Origin: Poindextera sp963706385
GTDB lineage: Bacteria; Pseudomonadota; Alphaproteobacteria; Caulobacterales; Caulobacteraceae
NCBI GenBank assembly: GCA_963706385.1
Contig: OY970153.1
Span: forward strand, 496,001-560,000
Length of the DNA: 64,000 nucleotides
Reading direction: 5' to 3'
Under the pieces are notes generated by a model. That model saw only the letters and a list, made by a program, of their open reading frames with translations, was not told the DNA's origin and made no database searches. A program made the position numbers and the translations under genes. Positions 9,118 through 19,531 of this stretch are shown here, in pieces (within the stretch, counting starts at the first letter, position 1; the number at the start of each line of letters is the position of its first letter).

Positions 9118-9908
9118 GCCGTATTCATCCGACAGCCATCGTCGCCAGCGGCGCCGTACTGGCCGACGACGTCGAGATCGGGCCCTATTGCATCATCGGC
9201 GAGTCGGTGACCCTGGGCGCCGGCACGCGGCTGTTGTCCCATGTGGTGATCGAGGGGATCACCAAGATCGGCCAAGGCTGCACGATCCACCCGTTCGCCA
9301 GCCTCGGCGGCGGCCCGCAACACACGGCCTACAAGGGCGAGGCCACGCGCCTTGTCGTCGGTGACCGCAACACGATCCGCGAATACGTGACCATGCACAC
9401 GGGCACGCCCACAGGCCGCGCGGTGACGACGGTGGGTTCGGACTGTTTCTTCATGGCCCAGTCGCATGTGGCGCACGATTGCATCGTCGGCGACAACGTG
9501 ATCCTCAATCACGCCGCGACGCTCGGCGGTCATGTGTCGGTGGACGAGTACGCGATCATCGGCGGCCTCGCCGCCGTCCACCAGTACGGCCGTATCGGGC
9601 GTCACGTGATCGTCGGGGGCTTGGCGGCGGTGACCAAGGACGTGATCCCGTTCGGCTCGGTCTGGGGCAACCACGCCCATCTCGAGGGCCTGAACCTGGT
9701 GGGCCTCAAGCGTCGGGGGTTCAGCCGCGAAATGATCAACGACCTGCGGTCCGCTTACCGGTTGTTGTTCGCCGACGAGGGCACCTTCCAGGAGCGGGTC
9801 GAGGACGTCGCCCGGGTGTTCGCCGCCTCGCCCGAGGTGAGCGAGATCGTCGAGTTCATCCAGGCCGATTCGGCGCGCCCGCTGTGCCTGCCTCACGTCG
9901 ACGACTGA
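9114..9908 (+). CDS. lpxA: UDP-N-acetylglucosamine 3-O-acyltransferase
   Basis: First lipid A step: transfers 3-hydroxyacyl from ACP to the 3-OH of UDP-GlcNAc. 264 residues, matching the family. It is a hexapeptide-repeat beta helix (IHPTAIVASGAVLADD onward) with catalytic His in SHVAHDCIVGDN and a C-terminal helical domain beginning at about residue 195 (VGLKRRGFSREMI). ATG 9114 overlaps the fabZ stop. The next gene lpxI starts four bases after its stop. Confidence 0.97.
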   Translation: MSRIHPTAIVASGAVLADDVEIGPYCIIGESVTLGAGTRLLSHVVIEGITKIGQGCTIHPFASLGGGPQHTAYKGEATRLVVGDRNTIREYVTMHTGTPTGRAVTTVGSDCFFMAQSHVAHDCIVGDNVILNHAATLGGHVSVDEYAIIGGLAAVHQYGRIGRHVIVGGLAAVTKDVIPFGSVWGNHAHLEGLNLVGLKRRGFSREMINDLRSAYRLLFADEGTFQERVEDVARVFAASPEVSEIVEFIQADSARPLCLPHVDD

Positions 9909-9912
9909 TCTG

Positions 9913-10755
9913 GTGAGCAAGCTCGGGCTAATCGCTGGAGGCGGCGGCTTGCCGCTGGAAATCCTCAAGGCCTGCCAGGCGGCCGATCGGCCGGTGTTCG
10001 TCGTCCGACTGAAAGGCTTGACCGATCCGGCGCTGGCGGCGTTCGAGGGACTGGACGCGGGCATGGCGGAACTCGGCAAGACATTCAAGGCGCTGAAAGC
10101 CGCGCGCTGCCGGACGGTCTGTTTCGCGGGCCTGGCGCCGAGGCCGGATTTCGCGGCCCTGCGGCCGGACCTGCGCGGGCTCGCGGCGCTGCCGGGCGCG
10201 ATGGCTGCGGCGGGCAAGGGCGACGACGCCCTGCTGCGGTTCGTCATCGGCGAGTTCGAGCGGGAAGGCTTCCGCGTCGAGGGCGCCGATCAGGTGGTCA
10301 GCGATCTGACCCTCGGCGAAGGATCGCTGGGCGCGCGAAGCCCCAGGCCGGCCGACGGCGAGGACATCGAGCGGGCCATGCGGGCGGCGCGGGCGCTTGG
10401 CGAACTCGACGTGGGGCAGGGCGCGGTCTGCGTTCGCGGCGTCATTCTGGCCCTGGAGGCGCAGGAAGGCACCGACGCCATGCTGCGCCGCTGCGCCCAA
10501 CTGCCGGCCGCGCTGCGCGGGACGCCCGAGGCGCCCGCCGGGGTCCTCGCCAAGGCGCCCAAGCCATTGCAGGACCGACGCATCGACCTGCCGACCATCG
10601 GGCCGGCCACGGTGATGGCCGCGGCGCGCGCCGGACTGGCGGGCATCGTCGGCGAGGCCGGCGGGCTCTTGATCGTCGATCGGCCGGCGGTGATCGAAGC
10701 GGCGGACGAGCTTGGCCTGTTCATCCATGGCCTGCCGCCCGAAGGCTCGCGATGA
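9913..10755 (+). CDS. lpxI: UDP-2,3-diacylglucosamine pyrophosphatase LpxI (DUF1009)
   Basis: Hydrolyses UDP-2,3-diacylglucosamine to lipid X and UMP; LpxI replaces the unrelated LpxH in alphaproteobacteria and was first characterised in Caulobacter. 280 residues from GTG 9913. The N terminus KLGLIAGGGGLPLEI is the family hallmark, and the C-terminal domain contains TDAMLRRCAQL and LPTIGPATVMAAARAG, typical of DUF1009 proteins. It lies between lpxA and lpxB with a 4-base overlap into lpxB, so the pathway runs in order along the DNA. lpxC and lpxK are not in this window. Confidence 0.95.
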   Translation: MSKLGLIAGGGGLPLEILKACQAADRPVFVVRLKGLTDPALAAFEGLDAGMAELGKTFKALKAARCRTVCFAGLAPRPDFAALRPDLRGLAALPGAMAAAGKGDDALLRFVIGEFEREGFRVEGADQVVSDLTLGEGSLGARSPRPADGEDIERAMRAARALGELDVGQGAVCVRGVILALEAQEGTDAMLRRCAQLPAALRGTPEAPAGVLAKAPKPLQDRRIDLPTIGPATVMAAARAGLAGIVGEAGGLLIVDRPAVIEAADELGLFIHGLPPEGSR

Positions 10756-11920
10756 GCCGCCCGGCCTGCGTCATGCTGGTCGCCGCCGAGGCGTCCGGCG
10801 ACGCGCTGGGGGCGGAGTTGGCGCGCGCGCTGAAGCGCCGGCTGGGGGCGGATAAGGTCCGCTTCGTGGGGGTCGGCGGGGTCCAGATGGCCCGCGAGGG
10901 GGTGAAAAGCCCGTTCGACATCCGCCAGCTCTCGATCCTGGGTCTGTTCGAGGGGCTGATGGCCTATCCGCGCGTGGTGGCGCGGGCCAACGAGACGGCG
11001 GCGCTGGCGGCGCGCGAAAAGCCCGACATCGCGGTCTTGATCAATTCCTGGGGCTTCAATCTGCGGGTCGCGGCGCGGCTGCGCCGGCTCGATCCGGACC
11101 TGCCACTGGTCAAATACGTTGGGCCGCAGGTGTGGGCCTCGCGGCCCGGCCGCGCGCGCACCCTGGCCCGGGCGGTCGATCACCTGCTGGCCATCCACAG
11201 CTTCGATGCACCCTATTTCGAGAAGGCGGGGCTGAAGACCACCTTCGTCGGCAACCCCAGCCTGGCGCGCGATCTGTCCGCCGCCAACGGGGCGCGGCTG
11301 CGCGCCTTGATCGGCGCGGGGCCCGAAACGCCCATCCTGTTGATCCTGCCCGGCAGCCGGCCCTCGGAGATCAAGCGGGTGATGCCGGCGTTCGAGGACG
11401 CCGCCCGGCGCCTCCTGGCGGAGCGGCCGGATCTGAGAGTGGTCGCGCCGCTCTCCCCGACCGTCGCCGAACAGGTCAAGGCGCGTCTGGCGCGATGGCC
11501 GCACCACGCCGACATCATCGAGGACGAAGCGCTCAAGTTCGACGCGATGAAGGCCGCGACCGTGGCCCTGGCCTGCAGCGGGACGGTGACGACCGAGCTG
11601 GCCCTGGCCGGCTGTCCGATGGTGGTGGCCTATCGGGTGGGCGCGATCACCTATGCGCTGCTGAAGCCCCTGATCCGCACGCCATTCATCACCCTGTTCA
11701 ACATCGCCGCCGGTAAGGCCGTCGCGCCGGAGCTGATCCAGGCCGACTGCAACGGCGCGGCCCTGGCCCAGGCGTTGGCCGCGCGGCTGGACGATGCGGA
11801 CCTGCGCGCGCGGCAGATCGCCGAGCAGAACGCCGCGCTCGAACGCATGGGCCGCGGCCAAGCCGATCCGTCGGAGCGGGCCGCCGAGGTGATCGCGAGC
11901 CTGTTGGAAAAGCGGGCGGT

Positions 11921-11924
<4 letters not shown>
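10752..11924 (+). CDS. lpxB: Lipid-A-disaccharide synthase
   Basis: Condenses UDP-2,3-diacylglucosamine with lipid X to form the beta-1,6 disaccharide of lipid A; a GT19 glycosyltransferase bound peripherally to the inner membrane. 390 residues. N-terminal VAAEASGDALGAELA, the VKYVGPQVWASRPGR motif and the UDP-binding LPGSRPSEIKR and ACSGTVTTELALAG segments are all seen. ATG 10752 overlaps the lpxI stop. It is the last gene of the plus-strand envelope operon; its TAG and the TAG of the opposing gltA share the palindrome CTAG at 11921-11924. Confidence 0.97.
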
Positions 11925-13222
<1,298 letters not shown>

Positions 13223-13290
13223 CCCCGTAGCCTTCTGTGCTCAAGAGGCCGCGAGCGGCCAAACGCATGTTCGAAAGTCGTTATACCGTC

Positions 13291-14712
13291 TTACCGCAAC
13301 TGCGAAAGGGCGTCGTCGATCCGAAGGAGGCTCTCGCTCGCGCCGAGCGCCGAGAGCGCGCTGGCCAGGTCGGGGGCCGGGGCGCCGCCGGACAGCACCC
13401 CGCGCAGGGCCGGGCCGAACTTGCCGAGACCGACGCCTTCACCCTCGGCGAAATCCCGCAACAGGGCGGCGAGCGCCGCCACGCCCCAATCGTCCTGAAC
13501 CTTGAGCCGCTCGGCCAGCCGGGCCAAGCGCGCCGGTGTCTCTCCGGTGAGCAGGCCCAGCGTGCGCGCGTCTAGCTCCAGCGGTCGGGTCTTCAGCACG
13601 AAAACCGTGAGGTCCGCCAAGTCGAGGATCGTCTTGGCGGCTTCCTTGACCAGTGGGATCGCCCGGGCCAGCGCCGGCAAGGCCGCGTTGGGGACCGGCT
13701 CGCCGCGGCTGTGGTGGGCCTCGCGCACCAGGGCCTGGAGGCGCTGGTCGTCCGCCGCGCGGATATAATGGTTATTGATGAAGCCGAGCTTGTCCCAGTC
13801 CAGCCGCGCGGGCGCCTTGACCACGTCCGACACCTCGAACCAGGCGATCGCCTGATCGTCGCTGAAGATCTCGTCGTCGCCGTGGCCCCAGCCCAACCGG
13901 GCCAGATAGTTGCGCATCGCCTCGGGCAGGTAGCCCATGTCGGCGAATTCGCTGACCGCCTGGGCGCCGTGACGCTTGGACAGCTTGGCGCCGTCCGGCC
14001 CGTGGATCATCGGCAGGTGCCCGAACGCCGGCTTGGCCCAGCCAAGCGCCTCGAAGATCAACGACTGGCGCGCGGCGTTGTTCAGGTGATCGTCTCCGCG
14101 GATCACATGGGTGATGCCCATATCGTGATCGTCGACCACCACGGCGAGATTGTAAGTCGGCGCGCCGTCCGATCGCAGAAGCACCAGATCGTCCAGCTCC
14201 TTGTTCATGAATCGCACCGGGCCCTTGACCAGATCGTCGACGATGGTCTCGCCGTCCAGCGGCCCCTTGAAGCGCACCACGAACGGCTGGTTGTCGCCGG
14301 CGGGCGCATCGCGATCGCGCCAGGGCGAGCGGATCGCCCGGCCCTCGGCGCGGGCCTTCTGGCGCTCGACCTCCAGCTCCTCGACGGTCATGTAGCAGCG
14401 GTAGGCGCGGCCAGCGTCCAAGAGCTCGCGCGCGGTCTCGCGGTGGCGGTCGGCCATGGCGTGCTGGAACACTGGCGGCGCGTCGGGCCGCAGGCCGAGC
14501 CATTCCAGGCCGTCCAGGATCGCCCGCACCGCGCCCGGGGTCGAGCGCTCGCGATCGGTGTCCTCGATCCTGAGCAGGAAGGTTCCGCCGCGGTGGCGTG
14601 CATACAACCAGTTGAACAGCGCGGTTCTCGCCGTGCCAATATGCATCATCCCGGTGGGCGAGGGGGCGATGCGGGTGACGACGGGTCGGTCGGCGGGGGA
14701 CGAGGCGGACAT
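13291..14712 (-). CDS. gltX: Glutamate--tRNA ligase
   Basis: Class I aminoacyl-tRNA synthetase charging tRNA with glutamate. About 473 residues from ATG 14712, the usual length. The HIGH-type signature is APSPTGMMHIGTART near residue 20, and the KMSKS-equivalent is AKLSKRHGAQAV near residue 245; the C-terminal helical anticodon-binding domain follows. ATG 14712 is preferred because a GGGAA-like ribosome site precedes it at a good distance; ATG 14727 is also in frame. It faces away from comEC with only about 80 bases between the two starts. Confidence 0.95.
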   Translation of the reverse strand: MSASSPADRPVVTRIAPSPTGMMHIGTARTALFNWLYARHRGGTFLLRIEDTDRERSTPGAVRAILDGLEWLGLRPDAPPVFQHAMADRHRETARELLDAGRAYRCYMTVEELEVERQKARAEGRAIRSPWRDRDAPAGDNQPFVVRFKGPLDGETIVDDLVKGPVRFMNKELDDLVLLRSDGAPTYNLAVVVDDHDMGITHVIRGDDHLNNAARQSLIFEALGWAKPAFGHLPMIHGPDGAKLSKRHGAQAVSEFADMGYLPEAMRNYLARLGWGHGDDEIFSDDQAIAWFEVSDVVKAPARLDWDKLGFINNHYIRAADDQRLQALVREAHHSRGEPVPNAALPALARAIPLVKEAAKTILDLADLTVFVLKTRPLELDARTLGLLTGETPARLARLAERLKVQDDWGVAALAALLRDFAEGEGVGLGKFGPALRGVLSGGAPAPDLASALSALGASESLLRIDDALSQLR

Positions 14713-14791
14713 CGAGTTCCCGGACATTGGGGCTGATCCGCCGCGGGCGGACGATCGGGCGCCGCCGCGGCGATGGGCGCGGGGTCTTAAC

Positions 14792-16957
14792 ATGCGCCGC
14801 CTCGCGCTTTCTAGCCTTGCCGCCGTCCGGGCGGGGATCGGGGCGGAGGCGAAGGCCCAGCTCGATCGCGGCTTCCTCTGGGCGCCGGTGGCGTTCGGGG
14901 CGGGCGCGGCGGCCTATCTGGGGCTGAAGAACGAGCCGCCGGTCTGGCCGCTGGCGGCGGCCGCGCTCGCGGCCGTGGTCGCCACCCTGGCCGTGCGGCG
15001 TTGGGCGCCCAGCCGCGTGGCGGGCGTAGTGGCGGGCCTGGCCGCCGCGGCGGTTTGCGGGCTGGCGGCCGGCAAGCTGCACAGCGACTGGGCCGCCGCT
15101 CCGATCGCGCCCCCTCATCTGGGCATGGTCACGATCGAAGGCTGGGTGGCGGACGTGGCCAGCCCCAGTCCGACCGGCGCGCGCCTGCTGATCGCGCCGG
15201 TGAGCATCGAAGGGCTGGCGGCCGAGCGCACGCCGCGCTTTGTCCGCATCGTCACGCCGCCCGACGGCGTCCTAGGGCCGGGATCGGCGATCCGCATCCG
15301 CGCCTTGCTCGATCCGCCGCCGGGCCCGGCCGCGCCGGACGCCTACGACTTCGCCCGCGACGCCTGGTTCGAGGGGATTGGCGCGGTGGGGGTGGCCAGG
15401 ACCGCGCCCAGCGTCATCGACCTCGCCCCGCCGGCTTGGCCGCTGCGCTGGGAGATGGCGATCAACGCGGCGCGCTGGTCGCTGGCCCAGCACCTGGCCG
15501 CGGACGTCGGCGCGGCGATGGGTCCGCGCGACGGCGCCGCCACCGGCCTGGTGGTCACGGTGGCCACCAGCCACCAGGATTGGCTGGCCGATCAGGCCCG
15601 CGACGACCTGCGCGCCTCGGGCTTGGCCCACATGCTGGCCATCGCTGGCCTGCACACCGCCGCGGTCAGCGGCTTCGTCTTCTTCGCCTTGAGGCTGGCG
15701 ATCGCCGCCTGGCCCTGGCTGGCGCTCAGGGTGTCCGGCAAGAAGCTCGCGGCGGCCGGGGGTCTGGTCGCGGTGGTGACCTACCTGGCTCTGTCCGGCG
15801 CCCATCCGCCGGCGATGCGCGCGGCGATCACCGCCGCCGTCGCCTTTCTCGCGATCCTGGCCGATCGCCGGGCGATCAGTCTGCATTCCCTGGCCATCGC
15901 CGCCCTCGCGATCCTGGTCCTGCAGCCGCAGGACGTGGTTCAGCCGGGATTCTTGATGTCGTTCTGCGCCACCGCCGCCCTGATCGCCCTGGCCGAGGCC
16001 TGGCCGCGGGGGGCGAGACCCAGCGGCCTGCCCTGGCCCCTGGCGACGCTGCAGCGTCTGCGGGATTGGACGGCGGCCATGCTGGCGGTGAGCCTGGTGG
16101 CTGGCGCCGCCACCGGGCCGTTCTCGATCCAGTACTTCAACCGCGTGGCGGTCTACGGCGTGTTCGCCAACCTGTCGGCCGACTTCCTGGCCGGCGCGGT
16201 GATGATGCCGGCCCTGGCGATCGGGGCGATCGGGGAGGGGCTGGGCGCCGGTCCCGCCGCCACCGCCGCGCCGCTGTTCGTCGCCGGCTGGGGCGCCAAG
16301 GCGATCGTCTGGCTGGCGCATCTGTTCGCCACGGCGCCGGGCGCCGCCGTCGACATGACCAGCGCGCCGTTCCCGGCGCTGGCGATCTCCACCTTCGGCA
16401 TCCTGCTCGCCTGTCTCTGGCGCGGGCGGCTGCGCTGGCTCGGGGTTCCGCTCGCCCTGGCCGTGGCCCTCTGGCCCAGGCCCGCGGCGCCGGTTGCGTG
16501 GATCGCCTCGGACGGCGGCGATGCGGCCGTCGCGGCCGGCGGACAGGCGGTCGCGCTCAAGCCCGGAAAGCGGGCCTACGCCATCCAGCTCTGGGCGCAG
16601 GCGCATCGCCTGGTCCTGCCGACCGACCCGGCCGCGGCCCAGGCCGCGCGATTCGACTGCGACCGGTCGGGTTGCGCGCCGCTCGGCGCCGGCCGCCCGG
16701 CGCTGGCGGCCTGGTGGAGCACACGGCGCCCGCCGGCGGAGCGGTTGGCGGCGCTCTGCGCGCGCGCCGACATCCTGGTCGCGCGGACGGCCGTGTCGTC
16801 GGACGAATGTCGCGGTCCGCTGATCCTGGGGTCGGACGCCTTCGCCGCCGGCGGCGCGGCCGACGTCTACGCCTCGCCGCGCGGCTGGCGGATCGTCTGG
16901 GCCCAGCCGCGGCGCGGCGAAAGGCCGTGGACGGGGGCTAGTGGTAGCGGCGAATGA
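14792..16957 (+). CDS. comEC: ComEC/Rec2-family competence membrane protein
   Basis: Likely inner-membrane channel for uptake of single-stranded DNA, or a ComEC-like protein of unknown use here. 721 residues from ATG 14792. An N-terminal membrane pair is followed by a DUF4131-type soluble region (about 90-200), then the Competence domain with many helices starting near LAHMLAIAGLHTAAVSGF, a conserved motif of the family. The C-terminal part is Ala-rich and lacks the HxHxDH signature of the metallo-beta-lactamase domain found in full ComEC of Bacillus or Neisseria, so nuclease function is doubtful. It overlaps the lexA 3' end by 20 bases on the opposite strand. Confidence 0.88.
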   Translation: MRRLALSSLAAVRAGIGAEAKAQLDRGFLWAPVAFGAGAAAYLGLKNEPPVWPLAAAALAAVVATLAVRRWAPSRVAGVVAGLAAAAVCGLAAGKLHSDWAAAPIAPPHLGMVTIEGWVADVASPSPTGARLLIAPVSIEGLAAERTPRFVRIVTPPDGVLGPGSAIRIRALLDPPPGPAAPDAYDFARDAWFEGIGAVGVARTAPSVIDLAPPAWPLRWEMAINAARWSLAQHLAADVGAAMGPRDGAATGLVVTVATSHQDWLADQARDDLRASGLAHMLAIAGLHTAAVSGFVFFALRLAIAAWPWLALRVSGKKLAAAGGLVAVVTYLALSGAHPPAMRAAITAAVAFLAILADRRAISLHSLAIAALAILVLQPQDVVQPGFLMSFCATAALIALAEAWPRGARPSGLPWPLATLQRLRDWTAAMLAVSLVAGAATGPFSIQYFNRVAVYGVFANLSADFLAGAVMMPALAIGAIGEGLGAGPAATAAPLFVAGWGAKAIVWLAHLFATAPGAAVDMTSAPFPALAISTFGILLACLWRGRLRWLGVPLALAVALWPRPAAPVAWIASDGGDAAVAAGGQAVALKPGKRAYAIQLWAQAHRLVLPTDPAAAQAARFDCDRSGCAPLGAGRPALAAWWSTRRPPAERLAALCARADILVARTAVSSDECRGPLILGSDAFAAGGAADVYASPRGWRIVWAQPRRGERPWTGASGSGE

Positions 16958-17642
16958 GCCCGACCAGCTTGCCTTGCACCTGGACCTGGTCGGGGCCGAA
17001 GATGCGGGTCTCATAGGCCGGATTGGCGGCCTCCAGCGCCACCGAGGCGCCCTTGCGGCGCAGGCGCTTGAGCGTGGCCTCCTCGCCCATCACCAGGGCG
17101 ACGACGATCTCGCCGGAATTGGCGGTCTGGCTCCTGCGGATGACCACATAGTCGCCGTCGTAGATGCCGGCGTTGATCATCGAATCGCCCTGGACCTCGA
17201 GCACGAAGTGCTCGCCTGCGCCCAACATGGCTTCGGGCACCACGATCCGCTCGCGCTCGTGTTGGATCGCGTCGATCGGCGTGCCGGCGGCGATGCGGCC
17301 GAGCACCGAAAGCTCGCGCGCGTCGCTGGCGGGGGCGAGACCGGCGGCCGCGGCGGCCGGGCGATCGCCCTCGACCACCTGCGGTCGGAAGGTCTGGCGC
17401 CCCTGCGGCGGGGCGGCGGCGGTCGCCTGCTGCGGCAGCTTGATCACTTCCAGCGCCCGCGCCCGGTGCGGCAGGCGACGCAGGAAGCCGCGCTCCTCGA
17501 GCGCGGTGATCAGCCGGTGGATGCCCGATTTCGAGGCCAGGTCCAGCGCCTCCTTCATCTCGTCAAACGACGGCGAGACGCCGGTTTCCTTGATCCGCTC
17601 ATGGATGAACATGAGCAATTCGTGCTGCTTACGGGTGAGCAT
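16938..17642 (-). CDS. lexA: SOS transcriptional repressor LexA
   Basis: Represses DNA-damage genes and self-cleaves when stimulated by RecA. 234 residues from ATG 17642. The winged-helix DNA-binding domain starts MLTRKQHELLMFI with the recognition region SPSFDEMKEAL. A linker of about 50 residues follows, then the cleavage site Ala-Gly in GRIAAGTP, catalytic Ser in VQGDSMINAGI and catalytic Lys in TLKRL. The length and long linker suit alphaproteobacterial LexA (230-240 residues). An exact alphaproteobacterial LexA box sits 45 bases upstream, so it is autoregulated. Confidence 0.97.
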   Translation of the reverse strand: MLTRKQHELLMFIHERIKETGVSPSFDEMKEALDLASKSGIHRLITALEERGFLRRLPHRARALEVIKLPQQATAAAPPQGRQTFRPQVVEGDRPAAAAAGLAPASDARELSVLGRIAAGTPIDAIQHERERIVVPEAMLGAGEHFVLEVQGDSMINAGIYDGDYVVIRRSQTANSGEIVVALVMGEEATLKRLRRKGASVALEAANPAYETRIFGPDQVQVQGKLVGLIRRYH

Positions 17643-17686
17643 GGTGGAAGAAACCTTTATCGGAACAAAGCGCAAACGTTGGCGAT

Positions 17687-17701
17687 GTTCTCTAGGTGTT
17701 C
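17687..17701 (-). promoter_or_regulatory. LexA (SOS) box upstream of lexA
   Basis: GTTC-N7-GTTC read on the plus strand (GAAC-N7-GAAC on the lexA strand), an exact match to the known alphaproteobacterial SOS box, a direct repeat rather than the palindrome used in E. coli. It is centred about 50 bases upstream of the lexA start, within the 69-base gap to trpC, where it can block the lexA promoter. Confidence 0.93.
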
Positions 17702-17711
17702 TTCGTTAATG

Positions 17712-18518
17712 TCAAGTTGACGCGGCGCGGTTCCCCAGCAGCGCCCGGGTGGCGGCGGCGACGTCGGTCTGGCGCATCAGGCTTTCGCCGACCAGCATGG
17801 CGCGCGCGCCGCAGCGCTCCAGCCGGGCGACGTCGGCGGGGGTGGTGATGCCGCTTTCCGTTACCAGCAAAGCGGTTTTTGGCGCCTGCGGCGCCAGCCG
17901 CTCGCTCACCGCCAGGTCGGTGACGAAGCTGCGAAGATCGCGGTTGTTGATGCCGACAAGCCCGGCGCCGAGGGCGGCGGCGCGGTCCATTTCGGCCTCG
18001 TCGTGGGCCTCGACCAGAGCGTCCATGCCCCATCGTTCGGCCTCGGCGAGCAGTTCGGCGGCCAGCGAATCGTCCGTCATGGCCAGAATCACCAGGATCG
18101 CGTCGGCGCCCAGCGCTCGCGATTCGGCCACTTGCCAGGGGTCGAGTAGGAATTCCTTACGCAAGACGGGCAGGGCGGTCGCCTGCCGGGCGGCGACCAG
18201 ATAGGCGTCGTCGCCCTGGAAGCTCGGGGCGTCGGTCAGCACCGACAGGCAGGCCGCGCCGCCGGCCTCGTAGGCGCGGGCGAGCGCCGGCGGATCGAAA
18301 TCGGCCCGGATCAGGCCCTTGGACGGCGAGGCCTTCTTGATCTCGGCGATCAGGGCCAGCCGCCCGGGCGCATGGGCCCGCTCCAGCGCCCGGCGAAAGC
18401 CGCGCGGGGCCGAGGCGGCCTTGGCCGCGGTCTCGACCTCGGCTTGGGTGCGCTGGCGGCGACGCGCGCGGACCTCTTCGCGCTTGTAGGCCGCGATCCT
18501 GGTCAGGATGTCGCTCAC
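17712..18518 (-). CDS. trpC: Indole-3-glycerol phosphate synthase
   Basis: Tryptophan pathway TIM-barrel enzyme that closes the indole ring from carboxyphenylamino-deoxyribulose phosphate. 268 residues from GTG 18518. Hallmarks: IAEIKKASPSKG (catalytic Lys), VLRKEFLLDPWQ (second Lys) and GINNRDLRSF, then LVTESGI and AMLVGESLM phosphate-binding turns. The GTG start overlaps the trpD stop (GTGA). It is a stand-alone enzyme, not fused to TrpF. In Rhizobiales the following genes are usually moaC and moeA before lexA; here lexA follows directly. Confidence 0.96.
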   Translation of the reverse strand: MSDILTRIAAYKREEVRARRRQRTQAEVETAAKAASAPRGFRRALERAHAPGRLALIAEIKKASPSKGLIRADFDPPALARAYEAGGAACLSVLTDAPSFQGDDAYLVAARQATALPVLRKEFLLDPWQVAESRALGADAILVILAMTDDSLAAELLAEAERWGMDALVEAHDEAEMDRAAALGAGLVGINNRDLRSFVTDLAVSERLAPQAPKTALLVTESGITTPADVARLERCGARAMLVGESLMRQTDVAAATRALLGNRAAST

Positions 18519-19528
18519 GCCGCGGTGGCCTCGATCAGCCGGTCCAGCGCGGTCTTGGCGCGGCCGTCGTCGATCACCGCCTGGGCCAGGGCCACCCCGT
18601 CGCGCAAGCTCTCCACCCTCTCGGCCACCACGAAGGCGGCGGCGGCGTTCAGGGCCACCACGTCGCGATAGGCGTCCTCGCGGCCGTCCAGCAGGGCGCG
18701 CAAGGCCTCGGCGTTTTGCGCCGGCTCGCCGCCCTTCAGCTCCGAAAGCTCCGCGCGCCGCAGGCCGACCGCCTCGGGCGTGACGGAAAACAGCCGAACC
18801 CCGCCGTCGCGCCATTCGGCGACGTGGCTCTCGCCGGTCGTGGTCAGCTCATCGAGGCCGCAGCCGTGCACCGTCCAGGCCCGCACCGCGCCCAGGGCGC
18901 CGAGGACCCGGGCCATCGGCTCGACCAGTCCCGGATCATAGACGCCCAGCACTTGGCGTTTGGCGCCGGCGGGATTGGACAGGGGACCCAGCAGGTTGAA
19001 CACGGTGCGAAAGCCAAGCTCGGCGCGGATCGGCAGCACGTGCCGCATCGCCCCGTGGTGGGTGGGCGCGAACAGGAAACAGATGCCGGCGCGCTCCAGC
19101 GCGCGGCGCTGCTGGTCGGCGCCGGCCGCGACATTGACCCCCAGCGCGGTCAGGACGTCCGAGGAGCCGGATTTCGACGACAGCGCCCGGGTGCCGTGCT
19201 TGGCGACCTTCAGGCCCCCGCCGGCGGCGACCAGGGCGGCGGCGGTGGAGATGTTCAGCGTGTGCAGCCCGTCGCCGCCGGTGCCGCAGGTGTCGATCAC
19301 CTCGAACGGGTGGTCCAGCGTCAGGGCCGCGCGGCGCATGGCGCGGGCGCAGGCGGTGATCTCGCCCACCGTCTCGCCGCGCAGGCGCATGGCGGTGACG
19401 GCGGCGGCGATCTGGGCGGGGGTCGGCTCGCCCCTCAGGCAGGCCGCGAAGAAGGCGTCGGCGTCCTCTTCGGACAGGCTCGCGCCTTCGGCCAGCTTGG
19501 CCAGCAGAGGCTTGAAGGCGTCGGACAT
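18515..19528 (-). CDS. trpD: Anthranilate phosphoribosyltransferase
   Basis: Transfers the phosphoribosyl group of PRPP to anthranilate. 337 residues, typical. The PRPP-binding glycine-rich motif CGTGGDGLHTLNIST (about residues 81-95), KHGTRALSSKSGSSD and the anthranilate-contact segment HHGAMRHVLPIR are clear. It is flanked by trpG, three bases upstream, and by trpC, which it overlaps. These are the standard trpGDC order and probably one transcript. Confidence 0.97.
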   Translation of the reverse strand: MSDAFKPLLAKLAEGASLSEEDADAFFAACLRGEPTPAQIAAAVTAMRLRGETVGEITACARAMRRAALTLDHPFEVIDTCGTGGDGLHTLNISTAAALVAAGGGLKVAKHGTRALSSKSGSSDVLTALGVNVAAGADQQRRALERAGICFLFAPTHHGAMRHVLPIRAELGFRTVFNLLGPLSNPAGAKRQVLGVYDPGLVEPMARVLGALGAVRAWTVHGCGLDELTTTGESHVAEWRDGGVRLFSVTPEAVGLRRAELSELKGGEPAQNAEALRALLDGREDAYRDVVALNAAAAFVVAERVESLRDGVALAQAVIDDGRAKTALDRLIEATAA

Positions 19529-19531
19529 GGG

